The notes under the pieces are model-generated. The model saw only the letters and a program-made list of their open reading frames with translations. It did not search any database and was not told where the DNA came from. Below, one piece after another: positions 23,237 to 30,262 of a stretch of DNA of 35,138 nucleotides. The stretch comes from Companilactobacillus paralimentarius DSM 13238 = JCM 10415. Its GTDB lineage: Bacteria; Bacillota; Bacilli; Lactobacillales; Lactobacillaceae. The position numbers were made by a program, and so were the translations under genes. Position 1 is the stretch's first letter. Each line of letters starts with the position of its first letter. The stretch spans positions 1 through 35,138 of the forward strand of contig NZ_AZES01000058.1 in the NCBI RefSeq assembly GCF_001434985.1. Reading direction: 5' to 3'.

Positions 23237-24009
23237 TGTCCACCGTCCTTGTTTACCATACTGTTAAAAATTTTATTTACCTCACTTTCTTCAAGTGGTT
23301 CATCTATAAAATTGCTGTTAATTACCAACAGCATATAATAGATATTTTCAAGTTCTGCACCACTAAAAAGTAACTTGGCTGTCATTCTAGTTAACCAGTC
23401 GTTACGTGTTCCTGTGGATGTGCCTGTAACCATTTCATCTATCAACTTGCCTGTGTATTTCTTTATTCTTATACCACCATTAAAATTAAGAGTTATACCT
23501 TTTTTAGTCGGCTTAGATTGCTTAATCAAATTGATAATATCTTTGCTTGGTTCATTCATTGGTAAATGGTTATCCCATTTATATGCCACGTCTTTTCTTT
23601 CACTAGGCGCTACCATCACATAGTTATTGATGTGGGCTTTTATATCCACTCCATCCAATATCCCAATATTTTGACTTAGGCTAATATCTTTAGGTTTCTT
23701 ATAAAAATACTGTTTGCCACCACTAGCAGTGGTCTGTGACAATGTTTCATTTAGATCTATTCCTTTAATTGACTTAAAACCATCCGTTCCATGTCCAATT
23801 TCATTATCAATATCAACGACAAAAAATTGCACGGTTCTTAAACCAATTTGAGCATAAGGATATTTGTTCCAAACATTTTCTATTTCGTCTTCTGTTAATG
23901 CGGGATGGTTAGCAAACTTAATAAGTGGCGTCTTATCCTGTGAAAGTGGTAAAACGTAAAAACCTTTTTTAGCATAATGTTTAGCGTACTCGGATAGATT
24001 TTTAGTCAT
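23233..24009 (-). CDS. Bifunctional DNA primase/polymerase (prim-pol) domain protein
   Basis: The preferred ATG at 24009 (258 residues) follows GGGGAT by seven bases and overlaps the previous stop by eight bases; an upstream in-frame ATG at 24024 has a poorer site. The archaeo-eukaryotic primase-like core is visible: YAKKGFYVLPLSQDKTPLI (14-30), VVDIDN with metal-binding D66 and D68, TASGGKQYFY (94-103), and GVDIKAHINNYVMVAPS (120-136). A C-terminal helical segment includes NDWLTRMTAKLLFSG. It primes replication of the island with the downstream D5-type helicase. Confidence 0.88.
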   Translation of the reverse strand: MTKNLSEYAKHYAKKGFYVLPLSQDKTPLIKFANHPALTEDEIENVWNKYPYAQIGLRTVQFFVVDIDNEIGHGTDGFKSIKGIDLNETLSQTTASGGKQYFYKKPKDISLSQNIGILDGVDIKAHINNYVMVAPSERKDVAYKWDNHLPMNEPSKDIINLIKQSKPTKKGITLNFNGGIRIKKYTGKLIDEMVTGTSTGTRNDWLTRMTAKLLFSGAELENIYYMLLVINSNFIDEPLEESEVNKIFNSMVNKDGGQ

Positions 24010-24280
24010 TCTTATCATCCCCATGGATTACATCATTTACTAACTTCATTAGTTGGCTGTTATTGTTGTTAGTTTCATTCAATAGAATGTCGCACAAGGC
24101 TAGTACACGAGGTGTAACACGTTCTAACTCGTTAGTAATCTCGTTAGCGGTATATGTGTTACTGGCTCTCTGTTCATCTAATACTTGTATTTCATCTCTT
24201 AAAATTTCTAATAACATCTTGTCGTTATTCAATTGGTTGGCGATTTCTTCTACGTCAAATGGGTCAATAGAGTTAGCCAT
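24002..24280 (-). CDS. Small helical hypothetical protein of the replication operon
   Basis: This 92-residue, strongly helical protein begins MANSIDPFDVEEIANQLNND behind GGAGG. It continues with ILRDEIQVLDEQRASNTYTA and an Asn-rich C-terminus, and has no membrane span. Its start overlaps the previous gene by eight bases and its end overlaps the prim-pol start, so it belongs to a tightly coupled operon. I recognise no family. Confidence 0.6.
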   Translation of the reverse strand: MANSIDPFDVEEIANQLNNDKMLLEILRDEIQVLDEQRASNTYTANEITNELERVTPRVLALCDILLNETNNNNSQLMKLVNDVIHGDDKND

Positions 24281-24518
24281 TGTCTAAAACCTCCAATATA
24301 TCGGATAGCTTGGCATCCACATCATTCAATGACTTTGATAAATTTGATAAATTATCACTGATGGCGGATAGACCACCTAAATTAAATAGTCCATAACTAG
24401 CCATTGTTTTGTCACTTTGAGCTATGTAAACTTCTGCATTTACACTTGATGCTAGTAAATCAATTAGTTGTTTGTTCTTTAAATTGTTTTCAAGTATTTC
24501 TTGTATTTGTTCGTTCAT
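24273..24518 (-). CDS. Small hypothetical protein of the replication operon
   Basis: The favoured start is ATG 24518 (81 residues, MNEQIQEILENNLKNKQLID), 12 bases after GGGAG; a longer frame reaches ATG 24641 but lacks a ribosome site and runs through a hairpin-bearing leader. The product is helical, with DNLSNLSKSLNDVDAKLSDI in a coiled-coil-like C-terminal half. It overlaps the next gene by eight bases. No family is recognised. Confidence 0.55.
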   Translation of the reverse strand: MNEQIQEILENNLKNKQLIDLLASSVNAEVYIAQSDKTMASYGLFNLGGLSAISDNLSNLSKSLNDVDAKLSDILEVLDNG

Positions 24519-24643
24519 AATTTTTTGAATCTCCCTCAATTTCAGTTTATAATTGAGTGTAGATATTACTTTGAATATTGCGGACTTATCCTTACTTTGG
24601 CGAGAGAGGATAGGTCTTTTTTTATTTACACTCGATTTCATAA

Positions 24644-24862
24644 TTATTTCGCTATTTCTGTATCGTAAATATGTAAGATTTCAGCTACTCGCAAAGAATC
24701 TTTAGCTAGTTTGGGAGCCAATTCAGTAGCATCATATGAAATGCTATTCTCAATAACCACGCTATCATTTTCGATAGCATCAAAATAAATATGCATTTCG
24801 TCATATAGTCCTAGTAGCTCTTTGTCTAATTTGTCATCTAATTCACTGTTGTATGGTGTCAT
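24644..24862 (-). CDS. Small acidic hypothetical protein
   Basis: This 72-residue acidic protein begins MTPYNSELDDKLDKELLGLY, nine bases after GGAG. It is predicted helical and soluble and ends in ILHIYDTEIAK. It is the second gene after the excisionase-like gene in the minus-strand early block. Function unknown. Confidence 0.6.
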   Translation of the reverse strand: MTPYNSELDDKLDKELLGLYDEMHIYFDAIENDSVVIENSISYDATELAPKLAKDSLRVAEILHIYDTEIAK

Positions 24863-24902
24863 ATGTTGATTTCTCCGATTATTTTATTTGTATTAGTTTT
24901 AA

Positions 24903-24914
24903 ACGCCCCGCTAG
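24903..24914 (-). repeat. 12-nt repeat ACGCCCCGCTAG, copy 1
   Basis: This GC-rich 12-mer lies between two early genes and is repeated exactly at 26306-26317 just upstream of the integrase gene. A shared regulator or excisionase site is possible. Confidence 0.35.
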
Positions 24915-24921
24915 ACTTGAA

Positions 24922-25185
24922 TTATTGTTTTAATACAAATTGTTTAATCTCTTCTTTACTGTAAAGCGTGATACCTCTAACAACGTGGTAAGGCATGCCA
25001 ATAGCGAGAAACTTATCAAGGGTATTATTCGATACACCTAAATACATACAAGCCTCTTTCTTACGGAAAAAATCTTTACTATCAATGCTGGCATCCTTAC
25101 GAGCCTTGCTAATGGAATCAGTAACCAACTTATAAATGTCATCCCCTAGGGATGCTTGTTGATCGTGTGATAGTGTAATTTCCAT
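24922..25185 (-). CDS. Excisionase/AlpA-like helix-turn-helix protein
   Basis: This 87-residue protein follows AAGGAGG by ten bases. The C-terminal half (residues about 40-87) has the MerR-type winged helix-turn-helix of excisionases and AlpA regulators: FFRKKEACMYLGVSNNTLDK then FLAIGMPYHVVRGITLYSKE and EIKQFV. Such proteins bend DNA at attachment sites to drive excision and can activate early genes. It lies two bases after the Cro-like gene in the same transcript. Its sites could be the ATATAGTCAAA arms or adjacent DNA (inference). Confidence 0.75.
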   Translation of the reverse strand: MEITLSHDQQASLGDDIYKLVTDSISKARKDASIDSKDFFRKKEACMYLGVSNNTLDKFLAIGMPYHVVRGITLYSKEEIKQFVLKQ

Positions 25186-25187
25186 TT

Positions 25188-25406
25188 CTATTTGTCCTCC
25201 TTATTTTTTTGTGGTTCATATTCGACTAGTTCAGATAATGTGATTTGTAAAAAGTCACAAATCTTTTCTAGAGTTGATAATTTAAAATCATTAGCACGCT
25301 TATAGTAAATGTCTGTGACTGTTGTTCTACTTAGGCCAGTATTATCAGATACATCTGAAATACTAATAAGACGTGAACCTAGAATCATTGAAAGGTTATT
25401 TTTCAT
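25188..25406 (-). CDS. Cro-like XRE-family regulator
   Basis: This 72-residue protein consists of one HTH_XRE domain: MILGSRLISISDVSDNTGLS, RTTVTDIYYKRANDFKLSTL, EKICDFLQITLSELVEY. GGAG precedes the ATG. It is transcribed divergently from the larger repressor at 25551 and heads the minus-strand early/replication operon, the standard lysogeny-switch position. Confidence 0.85.
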   Translation of the reverse strand: MKNNLSMILGSRLISISDVSDNTGLSRTTVTDIYYKRANDFKLSTLEKICDFLQITLSELVEYEPQKNKEDK

Positions 25407-25462
25407 AGTATTCTCCTTTTTTGTATAGTAAACACTACATTAGTTGTAATGTTTAAATGTAG

Positions 25463-25512
25463 CTTATACTATTGATTATGGTTTGTCAAATACACGACAG
25501 GTGTTGTATACT
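25463..25512. promoter_or_regulatory. Divergent repressor/cro promoters with candidate operators
   Basis: On the plus strand TTGTCA (25483-25488) and TATACT (25507-25512) are 18 bases apart and drive the repressor. On the minus strand TTGACA (25484-25489) overlaps it, and TATAAG (25463-25468) lies 15 bases on, toward the cro-like gene. ACACGACAGGTGT (about 25492-25504) between the repressor -35 and -10, and ACATTAGTTGTAATGT just beyond the cro -10, are inverted repeats fit to be operators. Confidence 0.6.
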
Positions 25513-25550
25513 ATTCTTGTTCAATAGAATGTACTAATGCGAGGAAAACT

Positions 25551-26288
25551 ATGATAGTTATAAAACTGAAAGAACTATTGGAAAAAAATAATGTGTCAAT
25601 TAATGAATTATCAGATGAAACAGGAATAAGCAGAACATCGTTAACACAATTAGCTAATGGCGATAGTAAGATGGTTAGAATGGAAACCATTTCAAAAATA
25701 ATGGATTTTTTCTCACTTGATAATATTACTGATCTAATGGAAAAAATCAGTAAGTACAGCTATGATGTAAAACAATTTAAAGTTGATTTTAAGAAAAAAA
25801 ATATTTCTTTTGAATTTTCATATAAAGAAGATGAAACGAATGGATCGTTTAAAGTACTTGCTCCATTCATATTTGAAAATGATATTATTAAAATAAATTT
25901 TTTAAACCTAAAATCGACAGATAATACAACTAATGTTTTAAAAATGATTGATGTAGTTTCTAACTATTTTTTAGGTACAATTACAGGAAAAGCATTAAAG
26001 AATGGCGAGAATCAATTTAGACGTGATTTAATTAATAATAAAATGACTGTTCCTATCATGGATGTATCAGATACCGAACTGGTTTTACTTCAATTTTGTA
26101 AAGAACTAAGTGAGAAAATATTCAAGGAATTTCAAACAAATTATTATAATGATTTTCCATGGAAAGATAAAAAAGGAAAGATAAAAGCTGGAATACTAAC
26201 GTATATATATGTATGGCCTAGCTTTTATGCACTGGAATCATTGGAATTGCCTAATGTGACTATGATTAGCCACAAGTGGCTTAATTAA
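25551..26288 (+). CDS. CI/Stl-like XRE-family master repressor without protease domain
   Basis: This 245-residue protein carries an N-terminal HTH_XRE domain (residues 4-60: LKELLEKNNVSINELSDETG, ISRTSLTQLANGDSKMVRME). The remaining 185 residues (VDFKKKNISFEFSYKEDETN, VLAPFIFENDIIKINFLNLK, KIFKEFQTNYYNDFPWKDKK) show no S24/LexA Ser-Lys protease signature and no Ala-Gly cleavage site that I can see. It likely represses the divergent cro-xis-replication operon. Absence of the RecA-responsive module suggests induction by another signal, such as a helper-phage protein, as for Stl of staphylococcal islands (inference). It is upstream of, and co-oriented with, the integrase. Confidence 0.75.
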   Translation: MIVIKLKELLEKNNVSINELSDETGISRTSLTQLANGDSKMVRMETISKIMDFFSLDNITDLMEKISKYSYDVKQFKVDFKKKNISFEFSYKEDETNGSFKVLAPFIFENDIIKINFLNLKSTDNTTNVLKMIDVVSNYFLGTITGKALKNGENQFRRDLINNKMTVPIMDVSDTELVLLQFCKELSEKIFKEFQTNYYNDFPWKDKKGKIKAGILTYIYVWPSFYALESLELPNVTMISHKWLN

Positions 26289-26305
26289 CCACCCACGAAA
26301 CTAAC

Positions 26306-26317
26306 ACGCCCCGCTAG
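26306..26317 (-). repeat. 12-nt repeat ACGCCCCGCTAG, copy 2
   Basis: This is the second exact copy of the 12-mer found at 24903-24914. It lies between the repressor stop and the integrase ribosome site. Confidence 0.35.
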
Positions 26318-26334
26318 CGTTTAGGAGTAGGACA

Positions 26335-27483
26335 ATGACAGAAATTAAAATGTACGAGAAAAAAGACGGTACGACCGCCTATATGTTTAGTGTTTATTTA
26401 GGAATGGATGAACTAACAGGCAAAGTAAAAACTACTACTCGTAGAGGTTTTCAGACACAAAAAGAAGCCCGCTTAGCAATGTCTAAACTATTATTAGACA
26501 CTGACAAGCATGGCTTTCAGAAATTAGATAATAAGCCGTTTAAGGCTATCTATAAACAATGGTACGATCAATATAAATCAACGGTCAAAGAATCTACTTA
26601 TACTAAAACCGATGAACACTTTACACTTCATATTTTACCAGAAATAGGTAGCATCCCTATGAATAAGCTTAAAACTATTCATATTCAGACGGCTGTTAAT
26701 AAGTGGTTTAAGGCTGGCTTAACTAGGTATAAGAGATTTTACAATTATATTAATAGAGTTCTTACGTGGGCTTATAAGATGCAGATTATTAATGATAATC
26801 CCGCAAGTAGGGTTATTTTACCAGTTAACACAAGCCAATTTAAAACTATGAAAGATAACTATTATGATTTAAAAGAATTGAAACATTTTTTTGAATGTTT
26901 GAATGACTTGGATAATCCGCAGGCATACATGTATTTTAGACTATTAGCATTTACAGGGATGCGCAAGGGCGAAAGTTTGGCGTTGCTTTGGACTGATATA
27001 GACTTTAATAATAATCAGATAAGTATTACTAAAACAGAATCACAAGGCGCTCACGGTCGCTTATTAGTTAATACACCTAAGACGGATGCTAGTGTAAGAG
27101 TAGTAAACGTTGATGATAAAACTATGTCAATGCTGAAAGAGTGGCGTAAAACGCAACGTAATGAGCTACTAATGTTAGGTTTTAATACAATTAATAAAGA
27201 TCAACTTGTATTTTCCAATAATAGAAATACTATGCTTGTTCCTACTAAACCTAGAATATGGTTACAACGTGTTATTTCTCGTTTTGATTTAAAGAATGTA
27301 ACTGTTCATGCATTTAGACGTACGTTTGCTACCCTTGCTATTGAGTCTGGCGCTTCACTAAAAGAGGTACAAGCGCAATTAGGACACTCAAGTTATAAAA
27401 CTACTGCTGATGTGTATACGGAAGTTACTAGAAAACAACGTAAAGATACAGCTCAAAAGTATGCTAATTATGTTAATTTTTAG
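26335..27483 (+). CDS. int: Tyrosine recombinase/integrase of the island
   Basis: This 382-residue integrase of the phage/Tn916 class follows TTTAGGAGTAGG. An N-terminal arm-binding domain (residues 1-60, MFSVYLGMDELTGKVKTTTR, RGFQTQKEA) precedes a SAM-like core-binding domain (65-165) and the catalytic domain. Catalytic residues visible are R210 (TGMRKGE), K249 (NTPKTDA), H325 and R328 (HAFRRTF), H351 (LGHSSYKTT) and nucleophile Y361 (ADVYTEV). All are present, so it should be active. The gene points toward the right attachment site, about 100 bases away, and lies next to the identical arm-site pair. Confidence 0.95.
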   Translation: MTEIKMYEKKDGTTAYMFSVYLGMDELTGKVKTTTRRGFQTQKEARLAMSKLLLDTDKHGFQKLDNKPFKAIYKQWYDQYKSTVKESTYTKTDEHFTLHILPEIGSIPMNKLKTIHIQTAVNKWFKAGLTRYKRFYNYINRVLTWAYKMQIINDNPASRVILPVNTSQFKTMKDNYYDLKELKHFFECLNDLDNPQAYMYFRLLAFTGMRKGESLALLWTDIDFNNNQISITKTESQGAHGRLLVNTPKTDASVRVVNVDDKTMSMLKEWRKTQRNELLMLGFNTINKDQLVFSNNRNTMLVPTKPRIWLQRVISRFDLKNVTVHAFRRTFATLAIESGASLKEVQAQLGHSSYKTTADVYTEVTRKQRKDTAQKYANYVNF

Positions 27484-27487
27484 AGGG

Positions 27488-27510
27488 TATATAGTCAAAA
27501 TATAGTCAAA
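27488..27510 (+). repeat. Right integrase arm-type sites (tandem ATATAGTCAAA)
   Basis: The same 23-base tandem block as at 8100-8122, in the same orientation, lies five bases after the integrase stop and about 70 bases before attR. Confidence 0.75.
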
Positions 27511-27580
27511 GGGTATTATTTCACTAATAAACAGGCTATAAACATTGATATTACAGTATTTATTGGATGTCCATATTGTT

Positions 27581-27596
27581 CCCAATATGCCCAATA
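27581..27596 (+). other. attR: second copy of the 16-nt tRNA-Gln core repeat
   Basis: CCCAATATGCCCAATA is identical to 7989-8004 and marks the right junction. The sequence upstream no longer folds as a tRNA, so the functional tRNA is at the left end. Confidence 0.9.
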
Positions 27597-27612
27597 ATAG
27601 TAATCAAATTAT

Positions 27613-27648
27613 AAAAAAGCTGTTAACTTGAAGGTTAACGGCTTTTTG
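27613..27648. terminator. Terminator, probably the original tRNA-Gln terminator
   Basis: GCTGTTAAC (27619-27627) pairs with GTTAACGGC (27634-27642) with one wobble, extended by A and T runs on either side. It lies 17 bases beyond attR. Before integration it would have followed the tRNA directly. Confidence 0.8.
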
Positions 27649-27869
27649 ATTTCTCAAAATAATTACAAAAAAATAACCGTCTAATTTTGGCGAGTTACGA
27701 TTATTTAAGAGCTTATTAAATTAATCTAACATGGATGTTGAATACATCAAATTTATATCGATAATATTAAATGGATATTACAATAATTGCTTAAGGATTC
27801 TTTAAGAAATGACCATTACAATTTAAGTATTATAAAATAGAACTGTAAGAACGAAAGCGGGTGTAACAA

Positions 27870-28001
27870 ATGACAAGAACTGATAGATTACGTAAAAGAA
27901 GAAGATCAGAACGAATTGATCGTAATTTGATCATTGTAAGGTTGTGTATTGTTATAGCTATGATTTATTTTATTTGTCAGGTGGTTGCAACAATTCATTA
28001 A
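27870..28001 (+). CDS. Tiny basic single-span membrane peptide
   Basis: This 43-codon frame has an Arg/Lys-rich N-terminus (MTRTDRLRKRRRSERIDRN) followed by one hydrophobic helix (LIIVRLCIVIAMIYFICQVV). The upstream ribosome site (GCGGGTG) is weak. The positive-inside layout predicts the basic end in the cytoplasm. I recognise no family. It fills most of an otherwise empty 450-base gap right of the island. Confidence 0.5.
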   Translation: MTRTDRLRKRRRSERIDRNLIIVRLCIVIAMIYFICQVVATIH

Positions 28002-28099
28002 TTGATGGATCTTTTTGACGTGCGAGCTTCTAATTTGCTAGATCAACCGGTAACTTGCTAAACTTTAATCATAAATAAAGTTATGAGAGGAGTTTTATT

Positions 28100-28285
28100 A
28101 TGAGTGTTGATAGTAAAAAAGATGCAATTAAAGGTAAAACAAATCAGGCCGTTGGCAAAGCTTCTGGTAACGACAAACAAGAATTAAAAGGTAAAGTTCA
28201 AGAAGCAATGGGTAAAGCCAAGGATAAAGTAGATGAAGCAGTAGATAAAGTTGCTCATAAAGTAAATGAGAAAACTGATAAATAA
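28100..28285 (+). CDS. CsbD-family general stress protein
   Basis: This 61-residue, highly charged, Lys/Ala/Asp-rich protein begins MSVDSKKDAIKGKTNQAVGK after GAGGAG. The repeated motif K-G-K-x-x-x-A-x-G-K (KGKTNQAVGKASGNDKQELK, KGKVQEAMGKAKDKVDEAVD) is the hallmark of CsbD/YjbJ stress proteins, which are small, probably disordered and induced by general or salt stress in bacteria. It is monocistronic, with a strong terminator directly after. Confidence 0.9.
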   Translation: MSVDSKKDAIKGKTNQAVGKASGNDKQELKGKVQEAMGKAKDKVDEAVDKVAHKVNEKTDK

Positions 28286-28304
28286 TGATCAAACGAAATT
28301 CTTT

Positions 28305-28345
28305 AAAAGTGCTGTCACAATAGTTGTGATGGCGCTTTTATTTTT
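28305..28345 (+). terminator. Intrinsic terminator of the CsbD-like gene
   Basis: AAAAGTGCTGTCACAA (28305-28320) pairs with 28324-28339 through 16 positions including wobbles and one or two mismatches, with loop TAG. It is followed by a T run. Confidence 0.8.
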
Positions 28346-28456
28346 TTAATCTCCTTAAAATAGGTATAATAAATTTCTAAATAACTACTCATAATTCCTT
28401 TTGAATGTGTTACATTATTTAATGGAGTGAAATAAATATTTTTGTGAGGTGAATCA

Positions 28457-28783
28457 ATGGATAAGAACGAGATATTGGTAACTACAACTGAGCATATTCC
28501 AGGACATGAATACGAAATTATTGGCGAAGTTTTCGGATTGACTACTCAATCAAAAAACGTCGTTAAGAATATCGGTGCTGGGTTCAAAAACATCGTAGGT
28601 GGCGAAATTAAAGCTTATACTGAACTGCTAACAGAGGCTCGTGATATTGCTATTAGTCGTTTGCGACAAAATGCAGTTGATATGGGTGCTGATGCTGTAG
28701 TCATGATGCGTTTTGATTCCGATTCAATTAGTGCTGACATGGAAACAGTTGCAGCATATGGTACCGCAGTAAAATTTAAGTAA
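28457..28783 (+). CDS. YbjQ/UPF0145 (DUF74) family protein
   Basis: This 108-residue protein shows the family pattern: [20 protein letters not shown] at the N-terminus, [20 protein letters not shown] in the middle, [20 protein letters not shown], and AAYGTAVKF at the end. YbjQ proteins are small cytoplasmic pentamer-forming proteins, once tagged heavy-metal-binding; the function is not established. It is first in an apparent operon, nine bases before the dipeptidase gene. Confidence 0.88.
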   Translation: MDKNEILVTTTEHIPGHEYEIIGEVFGLTTQSKNVVKNIGAGFKNIVGGEIKAYTELLTEARDIAISRLRQNAVDMGADAVVMMRFDSDSISADMETVAAYGTAVKFK

Positions 28784-28792
28784 GGTGATTTG

Positions 28793-30223
28793 ATGGCATT
28801 AGAGTATAACAAGAGTTCTTTATCTGCATGTACTAGCATTTTGATTGGTAAGGGTGCAACTGTTGATGGTTCTACTATTATTGGTAGAAACGAGGATGCA
28901 AAAGCGTCTTGGCCTAAGCATTTTGTGATTCATGAACATAAAGAATTTACTGAGCAACAAAAATTTGTTTCTCAAGCCAATGATTTTCAAATGGACTTAC
29001 CTAAGATTCGCAGTAAATATTCCGCTACTCCTGAATGGACCTCAAAAGAGGGACTATTCGAAGAGGATGGCTTTAATGAATACGGAGTTGGAATGAGTGC
29101 TACCGAAAGTGCTTATTCTAATCAACGTGTTTTAGGTGCAGATCCTCTTGAGATAAATGGTATTGGTGAGGAAGCTATGATTACAGTAGTTTTGCCTTAC
29201 ATCAAGACAGCTAAAGAAGGCGTCTTGCGTTTAGGTGAAATTATTGAAAAATACGGAACTTGTGAAACTAACGGAGTCCTTTTCTCTGATAAAGATGAGG
29301 TTTGGTATTTCGAAAGTGGATCAGGTCACTATTGGGTAGCACAGCGCATTCCCGACGATAGCTACGCTGTGGTAGCCAATCAATTAGCAATTCAAGAGAT
29401 TGACTTTGACGATGAAAAGAATTTCTTGTATCACAAAGATATTCAAAAATTTGTTTCTGACAATCACTTGAATGCTAAACCAGATACGTTCAATTTTAGA
29501 GAAATTTTTGGAACGCATACTTTATCCGATGAGATTTACAGTACGCCACGGGTTTGGTGGGGCCAACAAGAGTTTTCTGGTAAGACGGATGAAAGTCCTG
29601 AAAGTGAAAACTTGTCTCTTATCAAAAAGGCTAATCGTTTATTGAGTGTCGATGATGCTCAAGATTACTTGGCTTCACATTTCCAAAAGACGCCTTATGA
29701 TCCATTGAATGAGTCAAAGGATAACAAACGTTTCCGTCCAATTAGTTTGGCTAAAACACAAGAGTCACATGTCTTACAAGTAAGACCTAATATGGCTCCT
29801 GAAATTGCTTGTGTGCACTGGTTAGCCATGGGTGTAGCTTCACAAAGTATCTATGTTCCTTTCTATATGGGAATGACAGATACCCCTGAAGAGTACAAAC
29901 TTGGAGAACTACCATACGACAGTAAGTCAGCTTATTGGACCTACAAATTGGCTGGAGTTTTACTAGACAGTCATTATAAAGAACTTGGAAAAATGTTCCA
30001 AGACAAGCAAGAGGCTATCAATATCACGTTACGTAAAAAGTTGCATGATTTTGATGAGCAAGCTTCAAGCAAAGATGATGAGGAATTACCTAATTATTTA
30101 ACAAAAGCTTCATTTGAAATGGCAAAACTTTCAATTGATGGTTATAAAGAGCTAATCGCTCAATTAATTACGGACTCGACTGATTTTTCACCTCTTAACT
30201 TCAAGACAGATATGAATTTGTAA
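28793..30223 (+). CDS. C69-family dipeptidase (Ntn hydrolase)
   Basis: The ATG at 28793 follows AAGGTGA and gives 476 residues. The catalytic N-terminal-nucleophile signature SACTSILIGKGATVDGSTII has Cys13 as candidate nucleophile, with GRNEDAK after it. YGVGMSATESAYSN, DPLEINGIGEEAMITVVLPY and WVAQRIPDDSYAVVANQL follow, as in lactobacillar dipeptidase A/PepD enzymes. Most family members start with Met-x-Cys; here about 12 residues precede the Cys and would need removal, like a short propeptide. It cleaves dipeptides in the cytoplasm. It is followed after 39 bases by an amino-acid permease. Confidence 0.9.
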   Translation: MALEYNKSSLSACTSILIGKGATVDGSTIIGRNEDAKASWPKHFVIHEHKEFTEQQKFVSQANDFQMDLPKIRSKYSATPEWTSKEGLFEEDGFNEYGVGMSATESAYSNQRVLGADPLEINGIGEEAMITVVLPYIKTAKEGVLRLGEIIEKYGTCETNGVLFSDKDEVWYFESGSGHYWVAQRIPDDSYAVVANQLAIQEIDFDDEKNFLYHKDIQKFVSDNHLNAKPDTFNFREIFGTHTLSDEIYSTPRVWWGQQEFSGKTDESPESENLSLIKKANRLLSVDDAQDYLASHFQKTPYDPLNESKDNKRFRPISLAKTQESHVLQVRPNMAPEIACVHWLAMGVASQSIYVPFYMGMTDTPEEYKLGELPYDSKSAYWTYKLAGVLLDSHYKELGKMFQDKQEAINITLRKKLHDFDEQASSKDDEELPNYLTKASFEMAKLSIDGYKELIAQLITDSTDFSPLNFKTDMNL

Positions 30224-30262
30224 AAATTTGTACATTGAAAATTAAATGAGGGGTTTTATAAA

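Larger units (their letters stand above)
7989..27596. mobile_element. Integrated phage-satellite-like genomic island (about 19.6 kb) in tRNA-Gln
   Basis: The element is bounded by the 16-nt direct repeat and by identical tandem arm-type repeats at both ends. From right to left it carries integrase, CI-like repressor, divergent Cro-like and excisionase-like genes, small genes, primase-polymerase, D5-type helicase, iteron origin and an ArpU-like regulator. Cargo follows: the GIY-YIG/DUF2075-MazG pair, an McrB-N/DUF3883 protein, decayed IS pieces, a methionine gamma-lyase-like enzyme, ornithine decarboxylase with antiporter, and immunity-like genes. No structural, large terminase or lysis gene is visible. 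This matches phage-inducible chromosomal island layout better than a prophage. Whether it is still inducible, or whether cargo arrived later by recombination, cannot be read here. Confidence 0.85.

Noticed and set aside
24519-24641. Longer N-terminus (from ATG 24641) for the 81-residue protein
   Set aside because: There is no ribosome site at 24641 and the added segment crosses a hairpin-like leader; ATG 24518 has GGGAG upstream.
7989-27596. Prophage rather than satellite
   Set aside because: No terminase large subunit, portal, capsid, tail, holin or lysin gene is visible, and the unaccounted space is filled by identifiable cargo; a decayed prophage cannot be wholly excluded.
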